DNA of 64,000 bases from Bryoerythrophyllum caledonicum (lineage: Eukaryota > Streptophyta > Bryopsida > Pottiales > Pottiaceae). The stretch is from the NCBI GenBank assembly GCA_963971425.1, contig OZ020525.1, positions 16,746,187 to 16,810,186 on the forward strand. The letters are read 5' to 3'. Position 1 is the stretch's first letter; every line of letters starts with the position of its first letter. Under the pieces are notes generated by a model. That model was not told the origin of the DNA, did no database searches, and worked only from the letters and a program-made list of their open reading frames with translations. Below are positions 1-11,600 of the stretch, one piece after another. The position numbers and the translations under genes are program-made.

Positions 1-605
1 GATTTGAAGGTGGGTCTGTGGGATCATGTTTTTTTTAATAATATAAATCTGTTGCAGTAATGGATGTCATGTGAGGTGAATTAAATAATGAAAAATAATC
101 ATGACCTTTAAGACCCACCTTCGGATCCGAAGGTGGGTCTCTAACGTCACAATTCTTTTTTAAAAATTGAGGATCCTACAGAACTACTCTAGTTCAAGTC
201 ATGTTTGATGAACTCCCAAGTTCACTTTCTTGCATGCATGGAATGATCTCTTGCAATGTACATCTTTACTTTCATGCAGATCAAAGCAAGTCATTCATGT
301 CATGGGACTAATGTTGCATGATAACCATGTTAATCAGAGGTCACTGATTGTTATGTCTGAGTAGATGCTAGTGTTCAAATCATGGGAATTCATTAAACAT
401 GACTTGAACTGGAGTAGTTCTATAGGATCCTCAATTTTTTTTAAATAATCGTGACTTTAGAGACCCACTTTTGGATCCGAAGGTAGGTCTCAAAGGTCAC
501 ATTATTTTATTTTTATTTAATTCACCTCACATGACACATATCACTGCAGCACATTTGTAGTGTTACAAAAAAAACATGATCCTACAAACCCACCTTCAAA
601 TCCAA
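1..605. repeat. Foldback/MITE-like element with long inverted arms
   Basis: Bases 1-226 are an imperfect reverse complement of about 380-603, leaving a spacer of about 150 bp. The outer ends match (GATTTGAAGGTGGGT at 1; its complement ends near 602), so the left end probably starts at or before the window edge. Each arm carries a palindrome centred on GGATCC; the one at 111-140 is a perfect 30-bp palindrome, the one at 463-492 is imperfect. No coding capacity is visible. It is probably a non-autonomous inverted-repeat transposon. Confidence 0.7.
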
Positions 606-636
606 AGGGGGGTCTTGAAGGGTCACTATATTTTTC

Positions 637-969
637 TTAATACAAAAATTTGTTGCACTCGATGCAACGCTTGATGGTTAAAATCACTCTTGTATTGTGT
701 GCGGTGTGAAAGGTTGGGAGTCTACCGCGACCGTTTAGTTTAAATCTGTAGGATGAAAGTGTTGCAAAGACAATGGCAGTGCTTGCATCTCCTCCACGTC
801 TTCCAAGGGTAGCCAGACGGAGGTCTACTCCATGTTTTTTCATAGATTTGGAAGCAGAGGCTAGAGGTTCTGATAGTAGTGATTGATCTTTGGACAAGGG
901 TGACTCCAATCGCTTCTCAACGTAAGAATTGTGCTTCTTCAGTAACGGATTGTTGTTTTCTCTACTCAT
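637..969 (-). CDS. Hypothetical 110-codon ORF
   Basis: This ATG-initiated reading frame lies next to the foldback element. It is rich in Lys, Arg and Ser and I recognise no domain, signal peptide or membrane segment. It might be an exon of an unseen gene or a chance frame; its base composition is less AT-rich than the surrounding DNA, which is the only point in its favour. No function is proposed. Confidence 0.15.
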   Translation of the reverse strand: MSRENNNPLLKKHNSYVEKRLESPLSKDQSLLSEPLASASKSMKKHGVDLRLATLGRRGGDASTAIVFATLSSYRFKLNGRGRLPTFHTAHNTRVILTIKRCIECNKFLY

Positions 970-1446
970 CGGACTTTCAATTTGTTGACATCATCATTGT
1001 AGTTGTATTTCCCATTTTGTGTTGGTATGTTATTCCAACTGAATTACTAAATGTAGGCTCTAGTTTAATCTAGTGATCGATTCATTCATCAATCACCACA
1101 TCATTTTAATAAACTTACACATTATTTATTGCCGGTAAACTCTAACAACTTAAAATCATTTAGACAATTCACCCCATTTCTTAACCCCTAAATTATTTTG
1201 ACAACTTTGCACCAAGAACACTTCAAAATTGCTCGTTTCAATGCAATGAGTAAAGCAGGAAACAAAAACTGTGTGCCGTCCTTGAGCTTTAACACTTTGG
1301 ATTATCCCAATATTAGTTGGAAGAGGAATATATTGCTAAACCTTTATAAGTCGAGTCGTTCATGGAAGATTTGTAGGTGGATTCAAGGTTAGGGACACAT
1401 TCTTGTAGAGTTGCGAGTTGAGTTGTGGTTGTAGTCGTATAGGCTA
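970..1446. other. Non-coding, repeat-related stretch left of element 1
   Basis: No gene is visible. Bases about 1200-1275 resemble the edge of the inverted-repeat family at 57.64 kb (shared words such as GAACACTTCAAAAT versus AAACACTTCAAAAT, and GGAAACAAAAACT). The segment therefore looks like a fragment of that dispersed family, into or beside which element 1 inserted. Confidence 0.4.
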
Positions 1447-1456
1447 TCCGCAAAGG
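1447..1456. repeat. Target-site duplication, left of element 1
   Basis: TCCGCAAAGG here is repeated exactly at 20422-20431. A 9-10 bp duplication is the usual footprint of Mutator-like transposases. With these boundaries the two element ends align without gaps from the terminal GG to GCTATTTTGCG. Confidence 0.75.
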
Positions 1457-1522
1457 GGGGATTGCTATTTTGCGTGCCTAATTATGCGAGCTGCGAGCTG
1501 CGAGCCTAGGTTTGCGAGCGTA
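1457..1522 (+). repeat. Left TIR of element 1
   Basis: It begins GGGGATT then GCTATTTTGCGTGC at 1464, followed by GCGAGCTGCGAGCTGCGAGC. It matches, in reverse complement, the right end at about 20355-20421. The GCGAGC repeats also occur in the element 2 TIRs. Confidence 0.8.
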
Positions 1523-1692
1523 AAATGAGAAAAATATAAAATTTTGGAGCAAAAGTAAAAGTAACAAAGCATTTAATAAGGAGGCCAATAAGAATGTATA
1601 AAAATGTTTAGAAAAAAGTATAAAGGAGAAAGAAATTCACAGAAAAGGGTAAAAAAGGAAGCAGTTAAAAGTGAAGATAAAAAAATGAAGGG

Positions 1693-1822
1693 CCCTATAG
1701 CCGTGGGAATGCGCGAGCAATTGGCATCAATATGAACGAAACCTTACAATAATAAGGCGAGGGGTAAAAACAATGTAGGGCATCTTAACTACGAAAGTAC
1801 CATAAATACCCTATAGCCGTGG
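1693..1822 (+). promoter_or_regulatory. Subterminal motif pair, element 1 left end
   Basis: CCCTATAGCCGTGG occurs exactly at 1693-1706 and again at 1809-1822. Inverted relatives lie near the right end (20158, 20240) and at both ends of element 2 (27013, 39735). The conserved placement 100-350 bp from each terminus suggests a transposase-binding or promoter site. The binding role is inferred. Confidence 0.55.
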
Positions 1823-2616
1823 GGTCAGAAACGGTGATCTTGATAAACTGCAAAACATTTGGAAATACCATAGTTTTACAATGATATACCGACGTTTATA
1901 CACTTGACAAAATAGACTCGTGAAGTAGGATGAACTCTCAAGTATTTTGGGGCGCTTCAGTATGCAAAGGAGCCCAGTACACGAAAGATGATATTTAGTG
2001 TAACCACAGTAATATTTTTGGTAAAGCAATAACTTTTCTCTTTGGACGAAGATTTTTACCGAGGCACAACTATCAATACTATCATATAGAGAGTGATCAT
2101 TGTTAACATAGTTGGTAAAAAAGATCATGAAGAGTAAAAACGAATAGCACTTAAAATCCAGATGGAGTGGTTAGACATGTAAGAGCTACGTTGACCAACA
2201 CGGTCAGAAGTAGCTTATTAGTCGTCGGTTTAGGGTATGGATAATGGGAACGGATTCACGCCCGCATTCCTGAACCATGTCTGAGAAGACATGGGCTTAG
2301 ATCCAATGAGTAATAGATTTTGCTATCAGAAGGATTCCCACTGAATCATGTTAAGGAAAATATCATGAACTGGAGGCTACTGAATTGCATATGAAGCATT
2401 GAGGTTTACAAACCGAATATGAGTGTTTACTAAATTGTGCAAAAAAAACATGTTGAGTAAAGGAAGTTCTGAAAAGTAAGCAGAGAAATAAAACACACAG
2501 AAGGTGCTGAAATTGATTGTGTGCGATTGTCAGTATACTGTGTGGTAGGATAAAATCAGAACCAGATGATGTACATCAAATTCCAGTCCTAAACAGAGAT
2601 GTAATCAAAAGTGTAG
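1823..2616. other. Subterminal non-coding DNA of element 1
   Basis: This lies between the left subterminal motifs and the stop codon of gene B. No convincing reading frame is present; it probably holds the gene B 3' untranslated region and terminator. No canonical polyadenylation context could be assigned with confidence. Confidence 0.4.
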
Positions 2617-5600
2617 TCAGAAGTAGGAATCCTTGGAAGTGTTTGTGGAAGATGAGAGGCCACAAATCTCCACGTCGGCTTCATCATCAATAAAACGACG
2701 AACACGACAGTCGAAATTTGGAACAGAAGAAGTCGAAGACGGAGATTGAGCCAGAGCCTGCGTAGTAGCAGCTGCCGCATCCCAAGGCATCATGTTGAAG
2801 TCTCGTTCAGGAGATAACAAATGCGCAATCAATCTGAGCATGTGAACCACAGAAAAGTTATGGACAGAGTCAACAGTTAAAGTATTGTATATCAACGAAT
2901 TATCAAACTTACGTACTCAATCTAGTTCTCTTTGCAACTCTCCGAATCGGGACGTCCACTTCAATAAGCGGATGAGCATCAGCATCAGAGGAAACATGAG
3001 GTACGGGATGACGCCCTTGAAGAAAAGGCTTCAATTTTGCGTTGAAGACTGGAATGTCATCTTCAAGGGCTACGATATGCCGGCCCGCTGATTTGCAAGC
3101 TCTTACGGAATTCCCTGTATTGAAAACATAAGATTCAACGACCGAAGAGGAAGACAAAGTTCAAATTACAGACCAATAATGCATCTTCAATGAGAAGGAT
3201 TAGAAATTACCAACGGAAGCGAATGCATCGAGGACAATGGAGCCAGGTTTCGTGAGTGCCTCAATGAACATCTCAATGAATGCTACGTCTTTTTCACGGG
3301 GGCCCCTCCACGGAACCGAGCCGTTCATCGATTGAGATTCTTTTGAAGTAAAGTTGAACACGACATCCGAATCCCCCACTCCCATGCCGAACTCGGTGTG
3401 GTCATCGTTTACGGCAATGAGGAAGTTGTCAGCTCCAAGCTTCTCATGAATGAAGAGTTGTACTTTGAAGCGTCTGCTCTGGAAATGAGATAAGAGGGCA
3501 AATAGTATGAAATCGAAGACCAGAATCCAAGAATGAAACAGAACAGAAAATCGTGTTATACCTGGACAGCAGGAGAGAAGAACGATGACAAGGGAAGGTC
3601 GTTAATTCCCCACCACTCACGAATCGGCTGAAAGCTATAAGCAGCCGCAAATGAGAGGACATCCGCTTTTATACTGGGAACGTCGGGGACAAACAATAGA
3701 ACAGCCCCCTTCGCTTGAAGAAAATGCTCCGCGAACTCAAAAAGCGTCTCCGTGTCCTCAACGGCATACTGATTCCATACTGGGATGAAACCAGAGTTCT
3801 CGGAGACCCCGGGAACCGTCATGCCGTCCTTCAAATCTCCAATAATCAAATCGAAGCCGCTATGCGGGCACTTCGCAGAAAGAGAGAGTGTCCCAGTTTC
3901 ATCCTTAACCTGAAAAACGAAGAGGCTTTAATTTATAAAAAAGGCATGAGCTCGAATATCAAAAACCGAATAGAAGATAGCAAAGGATGAAACAAATAAC
4001 AGAACAGATTGAAAGTAGAGTGAAAAAAAATAATAACAAAACAGAACGAGAGCTTATGAAATACAAGTGCCGATGTTGGCAATGCTTGGAGAATACATGA
4101 AAGGAGTATTTCCTTTCCATAAACGAGGTACCGACATTGGCGTTGAAGAAAACGGAATGCAAACAAATTGCATAATGAGTACATAACATGAAATCAGTAC
4201 AAAATAGTTGAATGGTAAGTGGAACTGAATTCTAAGTTAATGAGAGGAGTACCTGGAGGGCAAAGTTGTTGAGTTCTTGAAGGTTTGGATGGACGTTGGG
4301 CAAATCCTCCATTATATTTCTTATACTGAAGTTGGCAACAAAAACACGAGATCGAATAGAGGAGGATAGCTTGGTCTGGGGCTTCGTCGAAGCCACACGT
4401 TTCTTCCGCTGTTCAGAGATGATAGGGTCTGGATTCACAAGACCAAAGTCTACGTCCGCAGCCGATACCTCCGGGCAAGTTGAAGGCCGTGGTGGACAAA
4501 ATACCGGAGCGAACTCGGGGACGGCAACATCTAAATCCATCTCGGTTGTGGCCGTGAACATTGGTTCCAGCGTTGTCTTCCGGCTGGAATCCACTGCCGC
4601 CGCCTCTGATAACAAGAGAATTCTCGCTTCTGCTTCAGCTGCCGCCTTCAGGGAAAATTCCGCAGCAGCTTTCTTCTTTGCCTCCTCTTCGGCTTTGCGC
4701 TTTGACACTCGGGGCTTCGAGGTTGTGGCGTCGGAGGCGGGCGGGTGCACAAGTACCTCCGTGCCAATCAAGGCTGGCTGTATCCCATTCCTTAGGGAAA
4801 TCTCAAAAGACGGAGGGCATTTCAGTGGGCAATCTAAGTACCAACCGCAAGTTGCAAAATGCTCTTCACCCCACCTCTTCGCAATCTCGTCAGTTATCAT
4901 GCAATTGTCACTTCTTCTGTCCAAGAATCCAGGAAAGAATGCAGGAGTCTTCGACACTGCACTTCGAGGAAGGAGAACAAATTGGTAGTACCTGTATAGA
5001 ACTCTAGAAACCGCCTCGGCCAATCCGATCTGGTCCACCGGCTGTTTATTCTTATGCGTTTTATTGACCTCGAAGTCCTGAACAAATGCAAGATCCCATA
5101 GCTGGATCCGCATCTCCTCGACGTAATCTGGAAGAGTCTTCACAGCGCATTGACCAGCCGGGTGATAGTCGATCGTGACATTGAGATCAGATAGGGAGGC
5201 AGTGAAGAGGTCTTGAACATCACTGGCAATCTGGAAACATCGAACATATAAAATGAAGGAACATTAAACATAGAATTTTACAGCGAGTATGCAGCAAAAT
5301 TGCATACCTGCGCCCACCAGGTGGCCTTGTGCAGCCATTCTGGAAATGAGTGGTCAGCGAACTTTGATCGAGGAAACCGCACAGCTGCCCGAAGCGATGT
5401 AGGCATATTCCAACGCTGCAACCACTTGACCTTCGTTGAGGGATCCATGGTTGATGTCGCAAGGTACCAGAGCTTCTCCTGAGACATTTCAGGGTCATCT
5501 TCGTGGTTCTCATAGTGCTTTCGCACCTCACCTAGAAAATGCGGCGTATGCTTCGGATCTGCAATGGGAAGCTGCTTCATTACTTCGGACCGCCGGTCCT

Positions 5601-8600
5601 TCCTGATCTTGGCAACCGCTTTCCCAATAACCTCATGAAGTTTCCCAGTGTTCCACTCGCAAGATTTCTCTGGAAACTGTTCTTTGAACTTCCTAGTAGC
5701 ATGGGCGACAGCGTCACCTAACTCTTGCTGGAAAAACGAGATCAATAGCATTCAGTTAGGGGTCTAAATAGAAAAATGCTAATCAGAAAAAAAAAAACAT
5801 GGAAAAAACAAAACGGACAGGGACCGGTAACTACAAGATTTTGAGCATCACTAAAGAGGCCTGCTCAAGTAAGATGGTGCCTACATCGTCATCAGGAGAT
5901 GAGGTGAACCTATGGGACCGATTCAATCTATAGACTATTCGATGTCGGCAAGGGTAATGATAATCAATTCAATCGATGGCACTTTTAAATCAAGGCTGAT
6001 ACAATGTACTGAAAGAATGAGATATAAGGAGAATCAATTTTACATGTACCTGATAGAGGACACCAATGAGAGCATCGACTGTCAATGTATACCATGTGTG
6101 TTGATTTGCAGACTTTTGCTTCTTATCCGCGCTTGCGAGGTCCTCTTTCGATACAAAATCTTCAAAAAACTTCAAAGGCTGTCCAGCAATTCCTTGCATG
6201 CGGTAGAGCTTGTGAACGAGGTTAAGTTTTACATGTCCAGTTTGGTTCCTCCTGCATTTTAAAGGAAACACAGTTAGAAAAGTACAAAGCAAGAAAATTT
6301 ATCACGAATTGGTCCAGAAGCGTACCAATTCACTTGGTGAAGCGCGGTTTGGAGGCGCCCCACCTGTCCATCAACTTCAAGAATGATTGACTCAACCGCA
6401 TAATGCCATGCTGGGTCATTGTTGTGATCTCTATTAATTATAGGTAACCACGCTGCGAGCCTGTGATTACCGTCCCACACGAAGAACATTTTTCCCGAGA
6501 ACTGCATCCATACCTCTTCTTTCATTAACTCAATCTCGAACTCATCGTCAGCCTTAACCCACAATGGGCTCCATTTTGCTTTAACTTCATGCGTCACTTC
6601 CTGCGATCTGCCCTCATTATCATGGATGGCAACGTAGAACACTCCGTGGCCGTCCATATAGCCTGTGGTTACAAACTGTGCTCCAAGTGCCATGACATCG
6701 TTTTTTAGGTATGGTCTTACCGCAGCGAGAGGCAACATTCGGCATAGGGGAATACTTAGCTTCGACTTGTTTCTTGGCTTGAATCGCCGTTCGTCAAGGA
6801 TAAGACTGGTGTTCGATGACTCCATGACTACCAACTTATCCATTTCCCTCCCCAGCTCTTCGGCTGATAGTTCAACAGCCGGTTCGCAATCACGCAGTTG
6901 ATCTCCATTATCAGAAAGTGGAACGTCCTCGATGATCGATTCATTGTCCAAAGTATGAGCCTCCCCGCCATCATCACCTAAGGATTCAGAGCATGTTAGC
7001 CAGTTATCATGAATTCAGAATTGATGCAACTGAAGAATTACCTTCTTCAAAGATTTCAGGCTGTGACCGATGAGATAAACCAGCAAGAGCCGGGGCTGTA
7101 GCCTCCGCTTCTCCTTCTTCCAATGCTGAATAAGGACAACAATTCAAAGATTATGAACTACAATCGGGAGCAAAAGAGATTATGGATTGAATAGATCAGT
7201 CCTGATCTGGCGCACTTATAAAAGCCACTCTTGGAAACATGCGTCCAAGCACCTGGAGCCCCGGCATAGAGCCCTGGCACGAGGAGGCACGAGGAGGCTG
7301 CCGACATCGGCAGCCCCCTGCTGGCGCCGCATCCACGCGTAAAATATTATATATTGTTGACTCAGTCCCCGAAAAAAAGCTATGGTCGTTGGAGTGACGG
7401 AAGCCTGTGTAAGCTTGATCGACATCATAAGTCGGTCCTAATCTTCGGTGTCACCGAGCTGCTTCAAATATGCCAGGCTTGGCCATTTAGCGTAGCAGAT
7501 TATGTTGTGCGAGCAGCATGCAGACTATAACTTTAACTAAAAATACGGTACGGCACATACAAATGGACTTAACGAAGTAGATTGCATGCAGCAGTTGTAA
7601 CGTTGTAGCGTCACCTTGCTGTCCCTAAACCTGGACTCCCTGATGATGTTTTTTATTTACACCATAAACCCTAAATCTAGGGTCCGGAACCAGGTAGTTG
7701 GATTAACATGAATTGTGTATACAGTATCTGGTCGTTCGCAACAGAGAATACAACATTCACAACAGTACTACTCTGGCCTAGATAGAAATCTATCATTCTT
7801 ACGTGAGTTACTTGATTCCCTAGGATTTTGTCAAGTTGGAAATGCTTTAATATGGTACCTGAACTTGTAAATGGCATGAGTTGAAGATTTCTTTAGTTCG
7901 AATCCCAGTGACAAGTAACAACTGTACAGTAACGTCCTACGTGAAAATCCGACCAAGATACAGAATAGATTCAGTTTTTCAATCGCCTAATGCACACACC
8001 GGAAAACTGGACCGACCGGCTTGATTCTGTGCGAAAGAAAATTAGTCGAGAAACATGGAAATGAGTTGGGATGCAACAAGAGTTACATACCGTCATTGAC
8101 GTCCTCCGAGCTCCTTCTAATTTCGGCGTCCTCCATCGCCATACAATTTGGATGTCGTTCCTCTGCATTCACATCAACGCACATTTAGCATACAAAACTC
8201 AGTTCGCCGTATACAGTATGAAGAGCCTGGAGGCTGCCGACATCGGCAGCCCCCTGTTGGCATCGCGACCCGCGTAGGTTGCGGCGTCAGCAAGGGGCTG
8301 CCGATGTCGGCAGCCTCCAGGACCTGGCGCTCTTGTGCACGGAGCCCCGGCACCTGGGAGCTGCCGACATCGGCAGCCCCCTACTGGCGCCACAACCAAC
8401 GCTGGTCGCGACGCCAACAGAGAGCTGCCGATGTCGGCATCCTCTAGGTGCCGGGGCTGGATTCACGAGAGGATGGAGTCTTAGCCTCAGCTTACCCTAT
8501 TGTCAAGAAATTCCTTCACTCACTTGCAACTGAGAACTCCAATGTCGCGACTTCAATGATTTGGTGTAATGATGCACTGAAATGCCTACCTTGTTCGAGG

Positions 8601-11600
8601 CCTGCTTATAGAGCCCTGAAATTGAATTGAGGGCTTGGCGCGCACCAAAGCATGCATAATCCGTCCCCCAGAGATCTGCCGGGAATTAGACGGCCTCGAT
8701 TTGGACGGCTTGGCGCTGATTGGTTATCCGACTTAAAATATCATAAATTAAAGACTCATCCCCCGAAAAAAGCTACGCTAATTGGTGTCTCAAAACCCTG
8801 GTCCTAATCTTAGGTATTACAGTGTAGTTTAAAATATGCTGGTGTAGCTGATAATGCATGCTCGAGAATCATGCAGACCACTTCTCCGAATCCAACAGCA
8901 ACTTTAAATACACAACGTCGCAAACGAATGGACTTGGCGATGTAGTTTGAATGCAGCAATTTGTGTTGTTGTAGCGTCACCTTCCTATCCTTAAACCGGG
9001 ACACCCAGATGATGATATTTATATACACCCTGAACCCTAAACCTAGGGTTCGACCACGGGTTCTTGGATCTACATGAATTGTGTCTGTTCGTTCACAACA
9101 GACACTACTACATTCACAACAACCCGTGTACATTCGCAACATTAACTACTCTCGCCAAGCTAGAGATGTATCATTCTTACTTGAGTTACTTGTTTCTCTA
9201 GGGTTTCGTCAAGTTGGAAATGGTTTCAATATGCACACACCGGATAACTGGACCGACCGGCTTTGTTTTGTGCAAGAAAAAAAAAGGAAATAGAAACTGG
9301 ACCGACGATTGTTTAACGTGAGGTGAAAGATAGAATTTTGAAGTAGCTAATGATGGACATTCATACTGAACATAGCTGGATAAATGTATGAACAGTTTAG
9401 TGCTGGATTCCGGGAATTGATTACATTCGGAGGAATGATCCTTGGACTCCTGTTACAGGCTTTGTGAACAAGATTATGAAGACACGACCATGTATCTAGT
9501 GGTGACTCATTTGGTTGAGACGCACCTACGTAGTTCTCATCTGTTTTCGGGTTGATTCCAGAGAGCTCTGCTTGTGGACTAATTATTCATAGGTTAACCA
9601 CTAAAGTTGAAATCGACCAGAATGTGGTCGATCTCAGGCTCTCAGTTACTAAATTTAGATCGAATGAAGTTCAACATCTGGGAGGTTGTAGAGTTTTTCC
9701 ATACCTTTAAAATGACACCATTCATGCTTTAAAATTCCTCATACTTTAGGAGATATTCACGGTCAAAGTTTGAAAACACTGTTAGGTCATGCTGAAATCT
9801 GCCCAAAACTGCGGTATATGCTCATTTATTCTCAAAATCTGCCCAAAATCAATTAGATCGCAGTAATTTCAAAAATTCACCAATAATTGAGATTTTACTT
9901 TTTAATTCAGCATACCTCCATGTGAAAAATTAAGCATTTCTTTAGGTTTTATAGGTCCTATGAGTGTAAAAATTATATGGACATATTCCTTACTCACATA
10001 GGAACAAGAATTTAAAGAGCCTCATGTCAAATTTCCTTTCGAAAATGGTTTTATTGGCCCCCAAAACATTAGTTTTCCATTCTACAACAAGGAAAAAATT
10101 TACATGTACATGTACATGTACAAGTTAGGTACTAGATCTTACGGTTACATACTCGAAAATTTGTCAAAGTTAAAATTTTTTACCTTGCATTGAAAGAGGG
10201 CAGTTTTCAGGGTTTTTGGCAGTTTTGAGGGCTTTCGACTTTAGGGGTTAAGCTCTCTAGGAGGAGAGACGATGCTGATTAGCTCATTCAGCACCGGAAC
10301 AACTTCTTAATTGTCCAACTTCGGCTAAAAACGTTCATTTCGGAGATCGATCAAGGTGATTTATTGTTGTACCCATTTGCACAGTTGTTTACTTATTCGA
10401 CGCAGTTTTTAAATGGCCTCATGTACACACTACAGAACTGGACCGACCGGCTTGGTTCTGTGCCAAAAAAAATATATCGAGAAAGATGAAAATGAGTTGG
10501 AATGTAACAAGAGTTACATACCGCCATTGAGGTCCTTCGAGCATCTTCTAATTTCGGCGTCCTCCATCGCCATACTATTAGGATCTCGTCCCTCTGCATT
10601 CACATCAACGGACGTTTAGCATGCAAAACTCTGTTTGCCGCTTACTGTATGAAGTGCCTGGAGGCTGCCGACATCGGCAGCCCCCTGATGGCATCGCGAC
10701 CGGCGTAGGTTGCGGCGCCAGCAAGGGGCTGCAGATGTCGGCAGCCTCCAGGTGTTGGCGCTCTTGCGCACTGAGATGCGGCACCTGGGAGCTGCCGACA
10801 TCGGCAGCCCCCTGTTGGCGCCGCAACCAGCGCTGGTCGCGACGCCATCAGGGGGCTGCCGATGTCGGCAGCTCCCAGGTACTTGCGCTCGATTCGCATC
10901 GAGCGCCATCACCTGGGAGCAGCCGACATCGGCAGCCCCCTGTTGGCATCGCGACCCGCGTTGGTTGCGGCGCCAACAGGGGGCTGCCAATGTTGGCTGC
11001 CTCCAGGTGGTGGCGCTCTCGCGCATCGAGCGTCAGCACCTGGGAGCTGCCGACATCGGCAGCCCCCTGTTGGCGCCGCAACCAACGCGGATCGCGATGC
11101 CAACAAAAGGCTGCCGATGTCGGCAGCTCCCAGGAGCTTGCGCTTGATGCCCGAGAGGGTGGAGCCTTAGCCTCAGCTATCCCTACTTCTAAGGAATGTG
11201 TTCACTCAGTTGCCAGCGACAGCTCCATCGTCGAGACCCAATCGAGAACGATAAAATTGAGTTTGTGATGCTAGAAGAGTTACATACCGTCATTGATGTT
11301 TGCCATGCTCCTCCAAATTTCAGCGTCCTCCATCGTCATACTAGGATCTCGTTCCTCTGCGTTCACTTCGATACAAGTTAGTATGAACAACTCTGTGCGC
11401 CGCATACAGTNNNNNNNNNNNNNNNNNNNNNNNNNNNNNNNNNNNNNNNNNNNNNNNNNNNNNNNNNNNNNNNNNNNNNNNNNNNNNNNNNNNNNNNNNN
11501 NNNNNNNNNNNNNNNNNNNNNNNNNNNNNNNNNNNNNNNNNNNNNNNNNNNNNNNNNNNNNNNNNNNNNNNNNNNNNNNNNNNNNNNNNNNNNNNNNNNN

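Noticed and set aside
4296..4988. 230-codon plus-strand frame opposite gene B
   Set aside because: Antisense shadow of the Ala/Lys/Glu-rich exon 4253-5230; no motif of its own.
10665..11127. Possible CRISPR-like array of regularly spaced palindromes
   Set aside because: The spacers are themselves related and inverted between units, the host is eukaryotic, and the blocks lie in introns of a transposon gene.
10621..11268. Long Arg/Ala/Gly/Pro-rich open frames on both strands across the palindrome arrays (up to 215 codons)
   Set aside because: They arise because the GC-rich palindrome units lack stops in several frames; they repeat the same translated unit on both strands and fall in introns of gene B.
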